NCBI GenBank assembly: GCA_024690865.1
Contig: JAILON010000098.1
Span: 1-52,763 of the forward strand
Length of the DNA: 52,763 bases
DNA from: Treponema sp.
Lineage (GTDB): Bacteria > Spirochaetota > Spirochaetia > Treponematales > Treponemataceae
Reading direction: 5' to 3'
How positions within the stretch are numbered: position 1 is the first letter of the stretch; each line of letters starts with the position of its first letter. The translations under genes and the position numbers were made by a program. A model generated the notes under the pieces. It worked only from the letters and a program-made list of their open reading frames with translations. It made no database searches and was not told where the DNA came from. Shown here one piece after another: positions 32,169 to 40,219 of this stretch.

Positions 32169-32197
32169 ATAATCGGCAGTTGAAAGCATCCTGTTAA
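32169..32197 (-). promoter_or_regulatory. Promoter of the DUF4015 gene
   Basis: On the minus strand TTAACA (32192-32197), 17-nt spacer, GATTAT (32169-32174), 6 nt before the ATG. No Shine-Dalgarno; the mRNA is probably leaderless. Confidence 0.6.
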
Positions 32198-32520
32198 GAA
32201 AACAAGCCGGGCGGGAGGAGATTACAGGGCAGGAGCGGGACACGGGCGGGGCAAAATTATGGAAGGGCCGCGGCGGGACGGGGCGGGGTGCTGAAATCAA
32301 GTTTTCATGGGGGAATCCCCCATAAAAACATATGGAGCTGGGGCCCAACGGGCGTAGGCCCCATAGCGAGCATTTGATTGCCTCATGGTCCCTGTGGACC
32401 TGTCCGCATATGCTGAATATGCGTATGATATACATGCAATCTCGGCGAGCGTATGGGGACACCCAGCGGAAATACGTTTTTTAGATTGTATACATCCGGT
32501 AAAAGCTGATTTTCATGGAA
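32198..32520. other. Intergenic with several small hairpins
   Basis: No gene is seen. Palindromes: ATGGGGGA-a-TCCCCCAT (32307-32323), GGGCC / GGCCC around 32341-32363, and GGTCC-ctgt-GGACC around 32387. The sequence is AT-rich after 32390. The gap separates the DUF4015 gene promoter from the 3' end of the symporter gene. Confidence 0.4.
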
Positions 32521-32552
32521 GCTGGCAGTACGAAGGACATCGTACTGTCAGC
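32521..32552 (-). terminator. Hairpin at the 3' end of the symporter gene
   Basis: GCTGGCAGTACGA (32521-32533) pairs with TCGTACTGTCAGC (32540-32552) over 13 bp with one G-U pair, 11 bp past the stop codon of the symporter. There is no clear T run, so it may be a stability or rho-dependent end rather than a strong terminator. Confidence 0.5.
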
Positions 32553-32563
32553 CGGCGGGGGCG

Positions 32564-34048
32564 TTACTCCGTGACGGGATTGTTGCGGAAGTCGTAGCCA
32601 ATCTTGTAGAGCCGCTTGCCCTTGAAGAAGTCGTCGGTCAGCTTGACGATAACTCCATTCAGGAGCAGCAGGCTGACGATGTTCGGCAGGGCCATGAGGC
32701 CGTTGAAGATGTCCGCAATCGTCCAGACCGCACTTATCGTCATATAGGGGCCGATGAAGACCGCCGCGATGTAGAGCCAGCGGTAGACCTTGACCGGGGT
32801 CATGTTGCCCTTGGAAAGGTACTCAATGCAGCGCTCGCTGTAGTAGTCCCAGCCCAGGATCGTCGTAAAGGCGAAGAGGATAAGGCAGATCATCAGCAGG
32901 AAGGAGATGGCCACCTGCGGAACGCGGGGCAGGAGCATCTGGAAGGCGGCGTTCGTAATGCCGAAGCCGGAGAAGCCGAGTTCGGGCTTCCATGCGCCGG
33001 ACATGACGATGACCAGGCCCGTGATGGAGCAGATGACGATAGTGTCGAAGAAGGTTCCCGTCATGGAGATGATTCCCTGCTGGACGGCATGGTCAACCTT
33101 CGCCGTGGAGGCCGCGATAGGCGCGGAACCGAGTCCCGCCTCGTTGGAGAAGATGCCGCGGGCTATTCCCTTCTGCATGGCGACGAACATCGCGCCGACC
33201 ACGCCGCCACTGACGGCCCTGAAGCCGAAGGCTCCCTGGAAAATCTGCTCGAAGGCGTCGAGAATCCGGGACGCGTTGCAGAGTATTGCGAACACGCCCA
33301 GCACGAAGTAGATGACCGCCATGACCGGCACGATGATGGAGGCGACGGAGGAGATGCGCTTGAGGCCGCCGATGATGACCAGGGCGACGACCGCCGCGAG
33401 AATAAGCGATGCGACGATGACGACGGTAGAATAGGAGCCGATACCGCTGATTGTCACGGTAGAAAGGGCCGCACCACCCGCCGCGGTCTTGGAGAAGGTT
33501 TCCACCGCGCTCGTAATGCTGTTGACCTGGCTGAAGGTTCCGATTCCAAAAAGGCCGACCATCGTGCCGAAGATGGCAAAGAGGATGGCGAGCGTCTTGC
33601 CCAAGGCGGGCCACTTCTCGCCGACGCCCTTCTCGCAGGTGTAGAAGGGGCCGCCCAGGATGTGGCCGTCGGACTTCACCTCACGGTAGTGGATGGCAAG
33701 GAGGCACTCGGCGTACTTGGTCGCCATGCCCAGGAGGGCGGCCAGCCACATCCAGAAGAGCGCGCCGGGACCACCAAGGCCGATTGCGGTGGCAACGCCA
33801 ACAATGTTTCCCGTGCCGATCGTGGCGGACAGGGCCGTGCACAGGGCCTTGAAGGAAGAAAGCTCCCCGCCTTCCTTGTCCTCGGACTTGCGGAAGATGG
33901 AGGAAAGGGCGAACTTGAGCTGGGAGAACTGCACGCCGTTCAGACGGACAGTCAGGAAGATTCCCGTTGCGAGAATCAGGATGATGAGGGGGAGGCCCCA
34001 GACGAAGTCGTCTATTGCCCCCAGAACATTGTTAATCGAAGACCACAT
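32564..34048 (-). CDS. Sodium/alanine symporter (AGCS family)
   Basis: A 494-aa inner-membrane amino-acid carrier with about ten membrane segments. Signature segments are ALSATIGTGNIVGVATAIGL, GPGALFWMWLAALLGMATKY, GIARGIFSNEAGLGSAPIAA and SFLLMICLILFAFTTILGWD. It imports alanine or glycine with sodium. AAAGGAC lies 5-6 nt before the ATG. It is divergent from the regulator at 34241, and the promoter regions overlap. Confidence 0.95.
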   Translation of the reverse strand: MWSSINNVLGAIDDFVWGLPLIILILATGIFLTVRLNGVQFSQLKFALSSIFRKSEDKEGGELSSFKALCTALSATIGTGNIVGVATAIGLGGPGALFWMWLAALLGMATKYAECLLAIHYREVKSDGHILGGPFYTCEKGVGEKWPALGKTLAILFAIFGTMVGLFGIGTFSQVNSITSAVETFSKTAAGGAALSTVTISGIGSYSTVVIVASLILAAVVALVIIGGLKRISSVASIIVPVMAVIYFVLGVFAILCNASRILDAFEQIFQGAFGFRAVSGGVVGAMFVAMQKGIARGIFSNEAGLGSAPIAASTAKVDHAVQQGIISMTGTFFDTIVICSITGLVIVMSGAWKPELGFSGFGITNAAFQMLLPRVPQVAISFLLMICLILFAFTTILGWDYYSERCIEYLSKGNMTPVKVYRWLYIAAVFIGPYMTISAVWTIADIFNGLMALPNIVSLLLLNGVIVKLTDDFFKGKRLYKIGYDFRNNPVTE

Positions 34049-34081
34049 AGTAAAGTCCTTTTCGTAATAGAATATACGGTT

Positions 34082-34110
34082 ACTATACAGTTTTCTGCAT
34101 ATTTATACAA
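34082..34110 (-). promoter_or_regulatory. Promoter of the symporter gene
   Basis: On the minus strand TTGTAT (34105-34110), 17-nt spacer, TATAGT (34082-34087), about 33 nt before the ATG. Confidence 0.6.
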
Positions 34111-34112
34111 TA

Positions 34113-34154
34113 GTCATGCAAGAGTCATACAAGAGCCGTACAAGGCCATGCAGG
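34113..34154 (+). promoter_or_regulatory. Four 11-bp direct repeats (operator-like)
   Basis: GTCATGCAAGA (34113), GTCATACAAGA (34124), GCCGTACAAGG (34135) and the weaker GCCATGCAGG (34145) follow one another at 10-11 bp, i.e. about one helical turn. They lie directly upstream of the symporter -35 and in the leader side of the divergent regulator. The first two copies resemble the tandem 11-bp layout of Pho boxes, but no PhoB is encoded here; the divergent regulator is another candidate binder. Confidence 0.5.
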
Positions 34155-34240
34155 CCCTGAGAGCTCCTGCGCAGGCTCTGGAATCTGTCCCCGCTTTGTG
34201 CTATCGTAACTTGCAAACCGCAGGATGGAGGAACAATTCC

Positions 34241-35197
34241 ATGGAATACATAAAGGCCGGCCAGTTCATCCGTGAGCTTCGGAAACGGAAGGGCATGTCC
34301 CAGGAGGAGCTGTGCATGGGCCTGTGCGAGCCGCCGACCATGAGCAAGATAGAAAAGGGCAGGCAGTATCCGAACAAAAAGCTCCTTGACGCCCTGCTGG
34401 TCCGCCTGCAGGAACAGGCGGAGCTTCAGGTTCCCCTTTCGGCCGTGGACTTTGAGCGGGCACAGATAGAACGGGAAGCCGTGAGCCGGATCGCGAACAG
34501 GGAATATGACATCATGGAACTTGCGGCCCGCTACAGGGAATGTTCCCCCATGATGAACAACCACGAGCAGCAGTTCTACCGTCTTGCGCAGGCCCTCTAC
34601 CTCGCCGGTATTGAAAAGAACTGGACCGTCGCGCTGGACGCCTTCGAAACTGCCATCCGCCTGACGATGCCGAACTACACCGTGGGGACGGACATCAACG
34701 CAAACATGCTCACCTCCATGGAGTTCACCATACTGAACAACATCGCCATCTGCCTGTGGTTCCTAAACCAGAAGGACGAGGCAATAGACCTCATGGAGCA
34801 GCTGTACGAGATTCTGGACACCTACGAAATGGACAGGGAGGAATACGCCAAGCGCCTCCCCATGACGGCCTACAACCTGTCCACCTGGCTTGGAATACGG
34901 AAAGAATACAAGGCGGCCCTCTGCGTGGCGGAAGAGGGAATAGAGTGCTGCATCAAATACGGCAAGTACGCAAGCCTGGGGGACCTCCTGTACAACAAAG
35001 GCTTCACCCTGCTGTGCCTTGGCGCTGCCGAACAGGCGAAGCCGATTCTGCAGCGGGCCTTCATGCACCTTCTTGCCTGCAACAAAACCGTATCCTACGG
35101 GAACCTAAAGAAGGACCTGACGGACTCATTCGGCACGGAAGTATGGGCAGACATAATGGCCATCACGCTGCCGGAAGACCTGCCGAGCGACGGCTGA
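34241..35197 (+). CDS. XRE/RRNPP-like regulator with TPR domain
   Basis: A 318-aa protein. Residues 5-60 are a helix-turn-helix (IRELRKRKGMSQEELCMGLC then EPPTMSKIEKGRQYPNKKLL). The rest is helical with TPR-like repeats (MTSMEFTILNNIAICLWFLN, AALCVAEEGIECCIKYGKYA, LGDLLYNKGFTLLCLGAAEQ). The layout is that of RRNPP/Rgg-type regulators, which in Gram-positives sense peptides. The frame is open far upstream, but GGAGG 8 nt before the ATG at 34241 and the HTH decide the start. Divergent from the symporter gene, which it may control. Confidence 0.88.
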   Translation: MEYIKAGQFIRELRKRKGMSQEELCMGLCEPPTMSKIEKGRQYPNKKLLDALLVRLQEQAELQVPLSAVDFERAQIEREAVSRIANREYDIMELAARYRECSPMMNNHEQQFYRLAQALYLAGIEKNWTVALDAFETAIRLTMPNYTVGTDINANMLTSMEFTILNNIAICLWFLNQKDEAIDLMEQLYEILDTYEMDREEYAKRLPMTAYNLSTWLGIRKEYKAALCVAEEGIECCIKYGKYASLGDLLYNKGFTLLCLGAAEQAKPILQRAFMHLLACNKTVSYGNLKKDLTDSFGTEVWADIMAITLPEDLPSDG

Positions 35198-35238
35198 AAA
35201 CCGACGCTCTACCGGCAGCATCCGGCGGCCCGACCCTA

Positions 35239-38200
35239 TTAGTAGAACTGGAAAGCCCGGAAGTCAAAATCACTGCCGGGCAGGAAAATGAACGCAAGCT
35301 CGGTTGGCCCGGATGCCTTTCCAAACCCGGTCAGGCTATACGACCGCTTCTCCCACACCGGGCCGGCATCTCCTGCGGCCGGCTGCGGGCTGCGCGTAAA
35401 TTCCAAGCTCTGAGACATTTGAGTTCCGTCCGCCGCCGTAACAACAAGGCGCACGGTGTTGTCCGAACGGGCAAAGCCCTCCACGGTCAGCCCCGTAGGA
35501 GCATTGCCCCCGGCGGCCCCGAAATCCATTGCAGAAAACACGAGCGAAACGTTGTTGCCAATTCCCGTCACCGTGCCGTCAGCCTGCTTGGTAAAGCTGT
35601 CTCCCGTGATGCTGTCCGCGTCGGCGGCATGGAGGTATGCCCTCGCCTTTGGCGTTGCCGGGCAGGTAAAGCCGTGCAATGAAAGCTTGTCGAAAGTGAC
35701 GAACGAGATGCTGTGCAGTCCAAACAGACGGCGGGACAGGGAGAAGGTGTTGGGGCTGTAGACGTTATAGACGCTCTTGGCCCGGTATTGCCCCTTGAAC
35801 AGGAGCCGCGCTTCATGGGACTGTCCGTCCTCCGGCGTTCCATCCCAGATTTCAAGAGGAAGCTCATCGTCCCAGTGAAAAATGGGTACAGTCATCTGAT
35901 CCGCCCCGTCCTTGCCAAAGTCCACGCGATCAAAGGTATAGAAGGACTTGCCTTCCGTCGTAAAAAGTCCGCCGTCAAACGAAAGCTTGACGGCCGCCGG
36001 GCTGCCCGAATGGCGAGTGCAGCGGCATCCATAGACGAAGGCATACGGATCCAGGGCTTTCCTGCCCAGTCCCGTCACCGAAAATTCCAACTCGCTCAAG
36101 ACTTCGGGATTGGGCCGTCCGTTGGAAGCGGAGCACGTCAGGCGGAAATCGCCGTCTTCTTCTGCGACGAGCCGTGCGCCCAGTCCGTCCTCCGTGGGCC
36201 GTATGCTGACGGCGGGGCTTTCCACCCCGTCGGCGTCCACTGCCTTCCAAGAAAGCACCCTGTCGCTCGCATTTTCCGGGAAGATTTTCGCAGCAAGCAG
36301 CGCTTCCCGCTGCCGTGCAGAAAGTTCGCGTCCGCCTTCCGTACAGGCCAGCGCAATCTTGCGAACTGGAACATAGGACGGGGCCTGCGGGTAGCAGTCG
36401 TCGGAAAGCCCGCCGGACCGGGCAGTTCCCTGCCGGAACGCCAGTCCCGCCCGGTCAAGGCCCGCCCCGGCCACGGCGATGCAAAAGTCCGCATCCGGGC
36501 TGTCCATCCGCACGATTGCAAGGAGGCGGTTGGCAAACAGGCGGCGGGTATGGGTCTTCCCGTCCGCAGCCTTGTACTCGTCATAGTCCGTGCTGTCGCC
36601 ATTGTCCAGACCTTCCAGCGTGGCATTGCCCGACACCCGGACCGAAACCACGCTCCTCGCATTTTCGCACTCGTTGCCATCCTTGTCCACCGTATAGATG
36701 TCGAAGAAGCGGAGCCGCCCGCCACGGTCCGTGCTCTCGTTCTCAAGCTCATCCCTTATGCACAGGCGTGCCGCATCGCCGAAACTCCGCCGCGTGTCCC
36801 TGGCAATCTCCCGGCCCTTCTCGTCGTATGCAACGGCGGAAATCTCTCCCTCCGTATACGCAACCTGTACGGCAGGCCCCAGGTCCTGCATCGAAGCCGG
36901 ATTCCGGTTGAACTTGGCCACCGACTTGCGGTTTACAAAAATTTCGACTCGTGGAGCGTTGGAATAGGCGCGGATGTCCACCAGCTGCCCCTCGTTGAAA
37001 TCCCAGTACGGGGCAATGCGGACAAAGGGATTTTTCCTGTAATCGGTCCAGCCGGCCTTGTAGACGTAGAAGGTATCCTTGGGAAAACCTGCCGTGTCCA
37101 GCTGTCCAAAATATGAATTCTTAGTCTGGTAGGGAGTCGGCTCGCCCAAGTAGTCCCAACCCGTCCAGATGAACTGCCCCAAGGTAAAGGGACGGTCCCG
37201 ATATGCCGCCACCACGAAGGAGCTGTTCGATGCCCCCCAGTTGGTCGTACAGTTGCCCAGCGTGGAACACTGCAGGTCCGCATGGGTCAAAAGGCGATGG
37301 GAAAGCGGAAAGTGGTATACCCCCCGGCTCTGGACGGTGGACGACGTCTCGCTTCCGTATATCTTCCAGTCGGGATACTTTTCGTGATGTTCCTCGAAGA
37401 GGCGCTCCAAGTAGTTGTAGCCCACCGCATCAAGCAGCTTGGCACACTCCTGGGCACCCTCCCCCGCCATATAGTTGGATCCGATGGTGACGGCGGCGTT
37501 CTCCTTGGGATCCCACCTCCGCACCTGCGCCTTCAGTTCCTTCGTTATGGCAAGGCCGTTCCCCTGGTGGGTATCGTAGATCTCGTTCCCGATGCTCCAC
37601 ATGAATACGGACGGATGGTTCCGTGCCTGGCGGACCCATGACGCAACGTCCCGCTCGTGCCAGAAGTCAAAGTATTCGGCATAGTCGTATGTCGTCTTGT
37701 GCTTCTGCCACATGTCGAACCCCTCGCTGTCCACAAGGAAGCCCATCCGGTCCATCAAATCCAGATAGGCGGGAGGAACCGGATTATGCGAGGTGCGGAC
37801 GGCATTCACCCCCATCCGCCGCAGGACCAGGGCCTTGCGGTTGACCGCCTCGATGTCGAAGGCGGCCCCCAACGCGCCCAAATCGTGGTGGCCGCACACG
37901 CCGTTGACCTTGAACGGCCTGCCGTTCAACAGGAGTCCCCTGTCGGCATCCATCACGATGTCCCGGAAGCCGACGTCCTGCGACACGCTGTCCACCAGCC
38001 TGCCGTCCTTGATCAAATTGACCGTCAGCGTATACAGATTGGGAACGTCAGGATCCCATTCCAAAACGTCGTCAAGTTCAAACTCCCTGTCGCTCCGAAC
38101 TATCGCATACCCCGACACGCCGCTTACCGCCCGCTGGTAATCGGAAAGCTCCTGGCCGTAGAGGGGAACCATGCTGCTGGGACCAAGCGAAGCCTCCCAG

Positions 38201-38859
38201 ACCTTCCGGCCCGGATGGTGTGCCGTGGAAAGGCTTTTGTTCTCCAGGCTGCAGGATAGGGAACTGTGGGAAAGGAGGGATGGGGAAGAAAGTCCCATTT
38301 CCGCCGCCAGCTCGCATGATATGTGGACGCCGTAGCTTCTGCCTTCGATTTTCCTTGCGCTGAAATATACCCCGTCACCCACAAGAAAGGGGAGGCTGTT
38401 TTGCACGAGGTACACGTCGCGGTATATTCCCGCGCCGGAATACCAGCGGCTGTTGGGCGACTGGTAGACGCAGACAAGCTCCACCAGGTTATCGCCCTTC
38501 CTGACAAAGGGCGTTATGTCGGCTTCGAACGCCGTGTAGCCGTATTTCCATTCAAAGGCCTTCTGTCCATTCACCCAGAGGGCCGAATTCATGTACACGC
38601 CCTCAAAGCGGAGCGCAGTCCTTTCCGACAGCTCCTCCATGACGAAACGCTTGCGGTAGAATCCGACGGAATTTTCATAGAGATCGTTCACCTGAGAAAT
38701 CAGGTAGTCGTGGGGAAGGGTGACAGGGCTGTAGTCCAGCCCTGCGGCCTTTTCATAGAACTCATCGGGGGAATAGAAGACAGGCGTGCCGTTCGCCCCC
38801 ATCCTGTTGTCCACGTGAATCTTGGCGAACTGCCAGTCTGCATTGAAAAGAATTTTCAT
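35239..38859 (-). CDS. Family 2 beta-galactosidase
   Basis: A 1206-aa GH2 enzyme. The N-terminal sugar-binding domain is ~1-160, followed by the immunoglobulin-like domain with an insertion (~185-225). The TIM barrel has VNAVRTSHNPVPPAYLDLMD, the acid/base E426 in FMWSIGNE and the nucleophile E504 in YGSETSS. After ~600 come DUF4982- and Big-like domains (YWDFNEGQLVDIRAYSNAPR) and a C-terminal CBM-like beta domain (~1040-1206). No signal peptide, so cytoplasmic. The start has GGGGGGAGG just upstream. It is the third gene of the operon yhbY - nucleosidase - GH2, a combination without obvious metabolic logic. Confidence 0.93.
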   Translation of the reverse strand: MKILFNADWQFAKIHVDNRMGANGTPVFYSPDEFYEKAAGLDYSPVTLPHDYLISQVNDLYENSVGFYRKRFVMEELSERTALRFEGVYMNSALWVNGQKAFEWKYGYTAFEADITPFVRKGDNLVELVCVYQSPNSRWYSGAGIYRDVYLVQNSLPFLVGDGVYFSARKIEGRSYGVHISCELAAEMGLSSPSLLSHSSLSCSLENKSLSTAHHPGRKVWEASLGPSSMVPLYGQELSDYQRAVSGVSGYAIVRSDREFELDDVLEWDPDVPNLYTLTVNLIKDGRLVDSVSQDVGFRDIVMDADRGLLLNGRPFKVNGVCGHHDLGALGAAFDIEAVNRKALVLRRMGVNAVRTSHNPVPPAYLDLMDRMGFLVDSEGFDMWQKHKTTYDYAEYFDFWHERDVASWVRQARNHPSVFMWSIGNEIYDTHQGNGLAITKELKAQVRRWDPKENAAVTIGSNYMAGEGAQECAKLLDAVGYNYLERLFEEHHEKYPDWKIYGSETSSTVQSRGVYHFPLSHRLLTHADLQCSTLGNCTTNWGASNSSFVVAAYRDRPFTLGQFIWTGWDYLGEPTPYQTKNSYFGQLDTAGFPKDTFYVYKAGWTDYRKNPFVRIAPYWDFNEGQLVDIRAYSNAPRVEIFVNRKSVAKFNRNPASMQDLGPAVQVAYTEGEISAVAYDEKGREIARDTRRSFGDAARLCIRDELENESTDRGGRLRFFDIYTVDKDGNECENARSVVSVRVSGNATLEGLDNGDSTDYDEYKAADGKTHTRRLFANRLLAIVRMDSPDADFCIAVAGAGLDRAGLAFRQGTARSGGLSDDCYPQAPSYVPVRKIALACTEGGRELSARQREALLAAKIFPENASDRVLSWKAVDADGVESPAVSIRPTEDGLGARLVAEEDGDFRLTCSASNGRPNPEVLSELEFSVTGLGRKALDPYAFVYGCRCTRHSGSPAAVKLSFDGGLFTTEGKSFYTFDRVDFGKDGADQMTVPIFHWDDELPLEIWDGTPEDGQSHEARLLFKGQYRAKSVYNVYSPNTFSLSRRLFGLHSISFVTFDKLSLHGFTCPATPKARAYLHAADADSITGDSFTKQADGTVTGIGNNVSLVFSAMDFGAAGGNAPTGLTVEGFARSDNTVRLVVTAADGTQMSQSLEFTRSPQPAAGDAGPVWEKRSYSLTGFGKASGPTELAFIFLPGSDFDFRAFQFY

Positions 38860-38882
38860 ACACCTCCCCCCGGCTTCTGCGG

Positions 38883-39593
38883 CTAGAAGCCCTTGAGCAT
38901 CTTCCGTACAAGCGCCGCGCTCAGGTTGGCGGCAGCCTCCTCATTGAAGCTGTAGGTATTTTCGCCAACATCGTCCGCCATGTCGCTCAAGCACCGTATA
39001 ATGACGAACGGAATGCCGTTCAGATAGCAGGCATGGGCTATGGCCGCCCCCTCCATTTCCACACAGGCGGGATCGCAACTGGTCCGAATCTGCTCCTTGA
39101 CGGCCCTGTCGCTGATGAACTGGTCCCCCGTCGCTATGCGGCCTTCCACCAGCTTGTGGCCTTCCGCCTCGGGAAGGGAAGGAAATGCCTTTTTTGCGGC
39201 CTCGACCATTCCCTTGTCCGCAGGAAAGTTGGAGCAGGACATCTGGGGAATTTCGGTCCTCTTGTAGCCAAACCCCGTCGCGTCCATGTCGTGATAGAGC
39301 GCATCGGTCGACACTACGAAATCCAGCACCTTCAGCCCGTGGGCCATTGCCCCCGCTATGCCCGTGTTTATCACATGCGTCACGCCAAACTGGAGGGCCA
39401 GCCGCTGCGCACAGAGCGCGGCGTTCACCTTGCCAACACCGGACCGGACGATGACCACGGAAACCCCGTCATGCGAACCTTCCGTAAAGTCCAGTCCGCC
39501 AGCCTTCGTGTCCTTTGCATCCACAAGGAGGGAGCGGAGGGCCTTTACCTCCACTTCCATCGCACCAATTATCCCGATTTTCCTATCTGCCAT
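38883..39593 (-). CDS. MTA/SAH nucleosidase
   Basis: A 236-aa 5'-methylthioadenosine/S-adenosylhomocysteine nucleosidase. Landmarks are IGIIGAMEVEVKAL (E12), SGVGKVNAALCAQRL, INTGIAGAM, the IATGDQFI segment, and ACVEMEGAAIAHACYLNGIP with RCLSDMADD (catalytic Asp). It recycles adenine and removes inhibitors of AdoMet reactions. It starts 3 nt after the yhbY stop and ends 23 bp before the GH2 start. Confidence 0.95.
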   Translation of the reverse strand: MADRKIGIIGAMEVEVKALRSLLVDAKDTKAGGLDFTEGSHDGVSVVIVRSGVGKVNAALCAQRLALQFGVTHVINTGIAGAMAHGLKVLDFVVSTDALYHDMDATGFGYKRTEIPQMSCSNFPADKGMVEAAKKAFPSLPEAEGHKLVEGRIATGDQFISDRAVKEQIRTSCDPACVEMEGAAIAHACYLNGIPFVIIRCLSDMADDVGENTYSFNEEAAANLSAALVRKMLKGF

Positions 39594-39596
39594 ATA

Positions 39597-39923
39597 CTAC
39601 TCCTTATCCTTGGAAAGTTTTTCCAGCTGCCTCTTGAACATACGCTTCTCCTGTTCCGGGCTTTCCCGGTAGAATATGGCGACGTTTCCGATTATCCGCA
39701 CCAACACCGCATCCGTGGACTGCGACAGCCCGGCGGCAAGCTCCTTCTTTTCTTCCTTATATTCGTTGAATTTCAGTTTGACAAGTTCGTGCCTGTCCAG
39801 CTGCGCCGAGAGCATGGCCGAAACCCCGTCCGTAACTCCCTCCTGCCCTACGATGACAAGGGGGGAAAGGGGTTGGGCAGCCTTCTCCAGCAGCTTCCTT
39901 TGCTTGCTGTTCAAATCAATCAT
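39597..39923 (-). CDS. yhbY: YhbY-type RNA-binding (CRM) protein
   Basis: A 108-aa CRM-domain protein. LNSKQRKLLEKAAQPLSPLV, IVGQEGVTDGVSAMLSAQLD, ELVKLKF and LVRIIGNVAIFYRE are the domain core; the family GxxG loop reads GQEG. It binds pre-50S ribosomes. The C-terminal tail is charged (EQEKRMFKRQLEKLSKDKE). The start at 39923 is set by a promoter TAGCCA-17-TATACT that ends 6 nt before this ATG; the upstream open frame is non-coding. Confidence 0.93.
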   Translation of the reverse strand: MIDLNSKQRKLLEKAAQPLSPLVIVGQEGVTDGVSAMLSAQLDRHELVKLKFNEYKEEKKELAAGLSQSTDAVLVRIIGNVAIFYRESPEQEKRMFKRQLEKLSKDKE

Positions 39924-39929
39924 GGAAAA

Positions 39930-39958
39930 AGTATAACAGAAAAGGTCCGAAGTGGCTA
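39930..39958 (-). promoter_or_regulatory. Promoter of the yhbY operon
   Basis: On the minus strand TAGCCA (39953-39958), 17-nt spacer, TATACT (39930-39935), 6 nt before the ATG, so leaderless. The -35 and spacer length are the same as in the toxin-antitoxin array promoters. Confidence 0.65.
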
Positions 39959-40077
39959 GCAGTCGCAGGACCCCCACACGGACGGTGCGGACTTGCCGGC
40001 AGCCAGTCCTACATCGAGGCACCGCCCCCGGATGACTGGAACGGGGTCGTTGACCTGAAGCAGAAATAGCGCGTAAG

Positions 40078-40124
40078 AAAAAATAAGGGCCGCCCAAGAA
40101 TCCGGATGGATTCTGAGGCGGCCC
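40078..40124 (-). terminator. Rho-independent terminator of pheT
   Basis: GGGCCGCC (40087-40094) pairs with GGCGGCCC (40117-40124), with an inner stem AGAATCC / GGATTCT (40097-40114). On the minus strand a T run follows (A run 40078-40083). Confidence 0.88.
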
Positions 40125-40152
40125 GTTTGATTCACGCCATAGGGATGGAACT

Positions 40153-40219
40153 GTCACGCCACCGATATGGCGCCTTACTCCACAGAAATAGAGTTGTCAC
40201 TCCACAGGAATGGAGTTTT
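40153..40219. repeat. Tandem palindromic units at the pheT 3' end
   Basis: Units of 24, 22 and 21 bp: GTCACGCCACCGATATGGCG+CCTT, then ACTCCACAGAAATAGAGTTG+TC and ACTCCACAGGAATGGAGTTT+T, and the start of another (ACTCCACGG) that forms the last codons of pheT. Each has an inward palindrome (ACTCCA / TGGAGT, GGCGcc). The layout is like the array at 29436. Confidence 0.7.

Noticed and set aside
32163..32462. A 100-residue N-terminal extension of the DUF4015 protein
   Set aside because: It crosses a good promoter and several hairpins and has an arbitrary composition; the signal peptide begins after the chosen start.
33089..34240. A 384-codon open extension in front of the RRNPP-like regulator
   Set aside because: It is the mirror of the symporter gene on the other strand and has Gly/Asp/Glu-rich composition without family resemblance. 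GGAGG and the helix-turn-helix set the start at 34241.
39924..40157. An N-terminal extension of YhbY
   Set aside because: It would cover the yhbY promoter and the pheT terminator, and the CRM domain starts right at the chosen Met.
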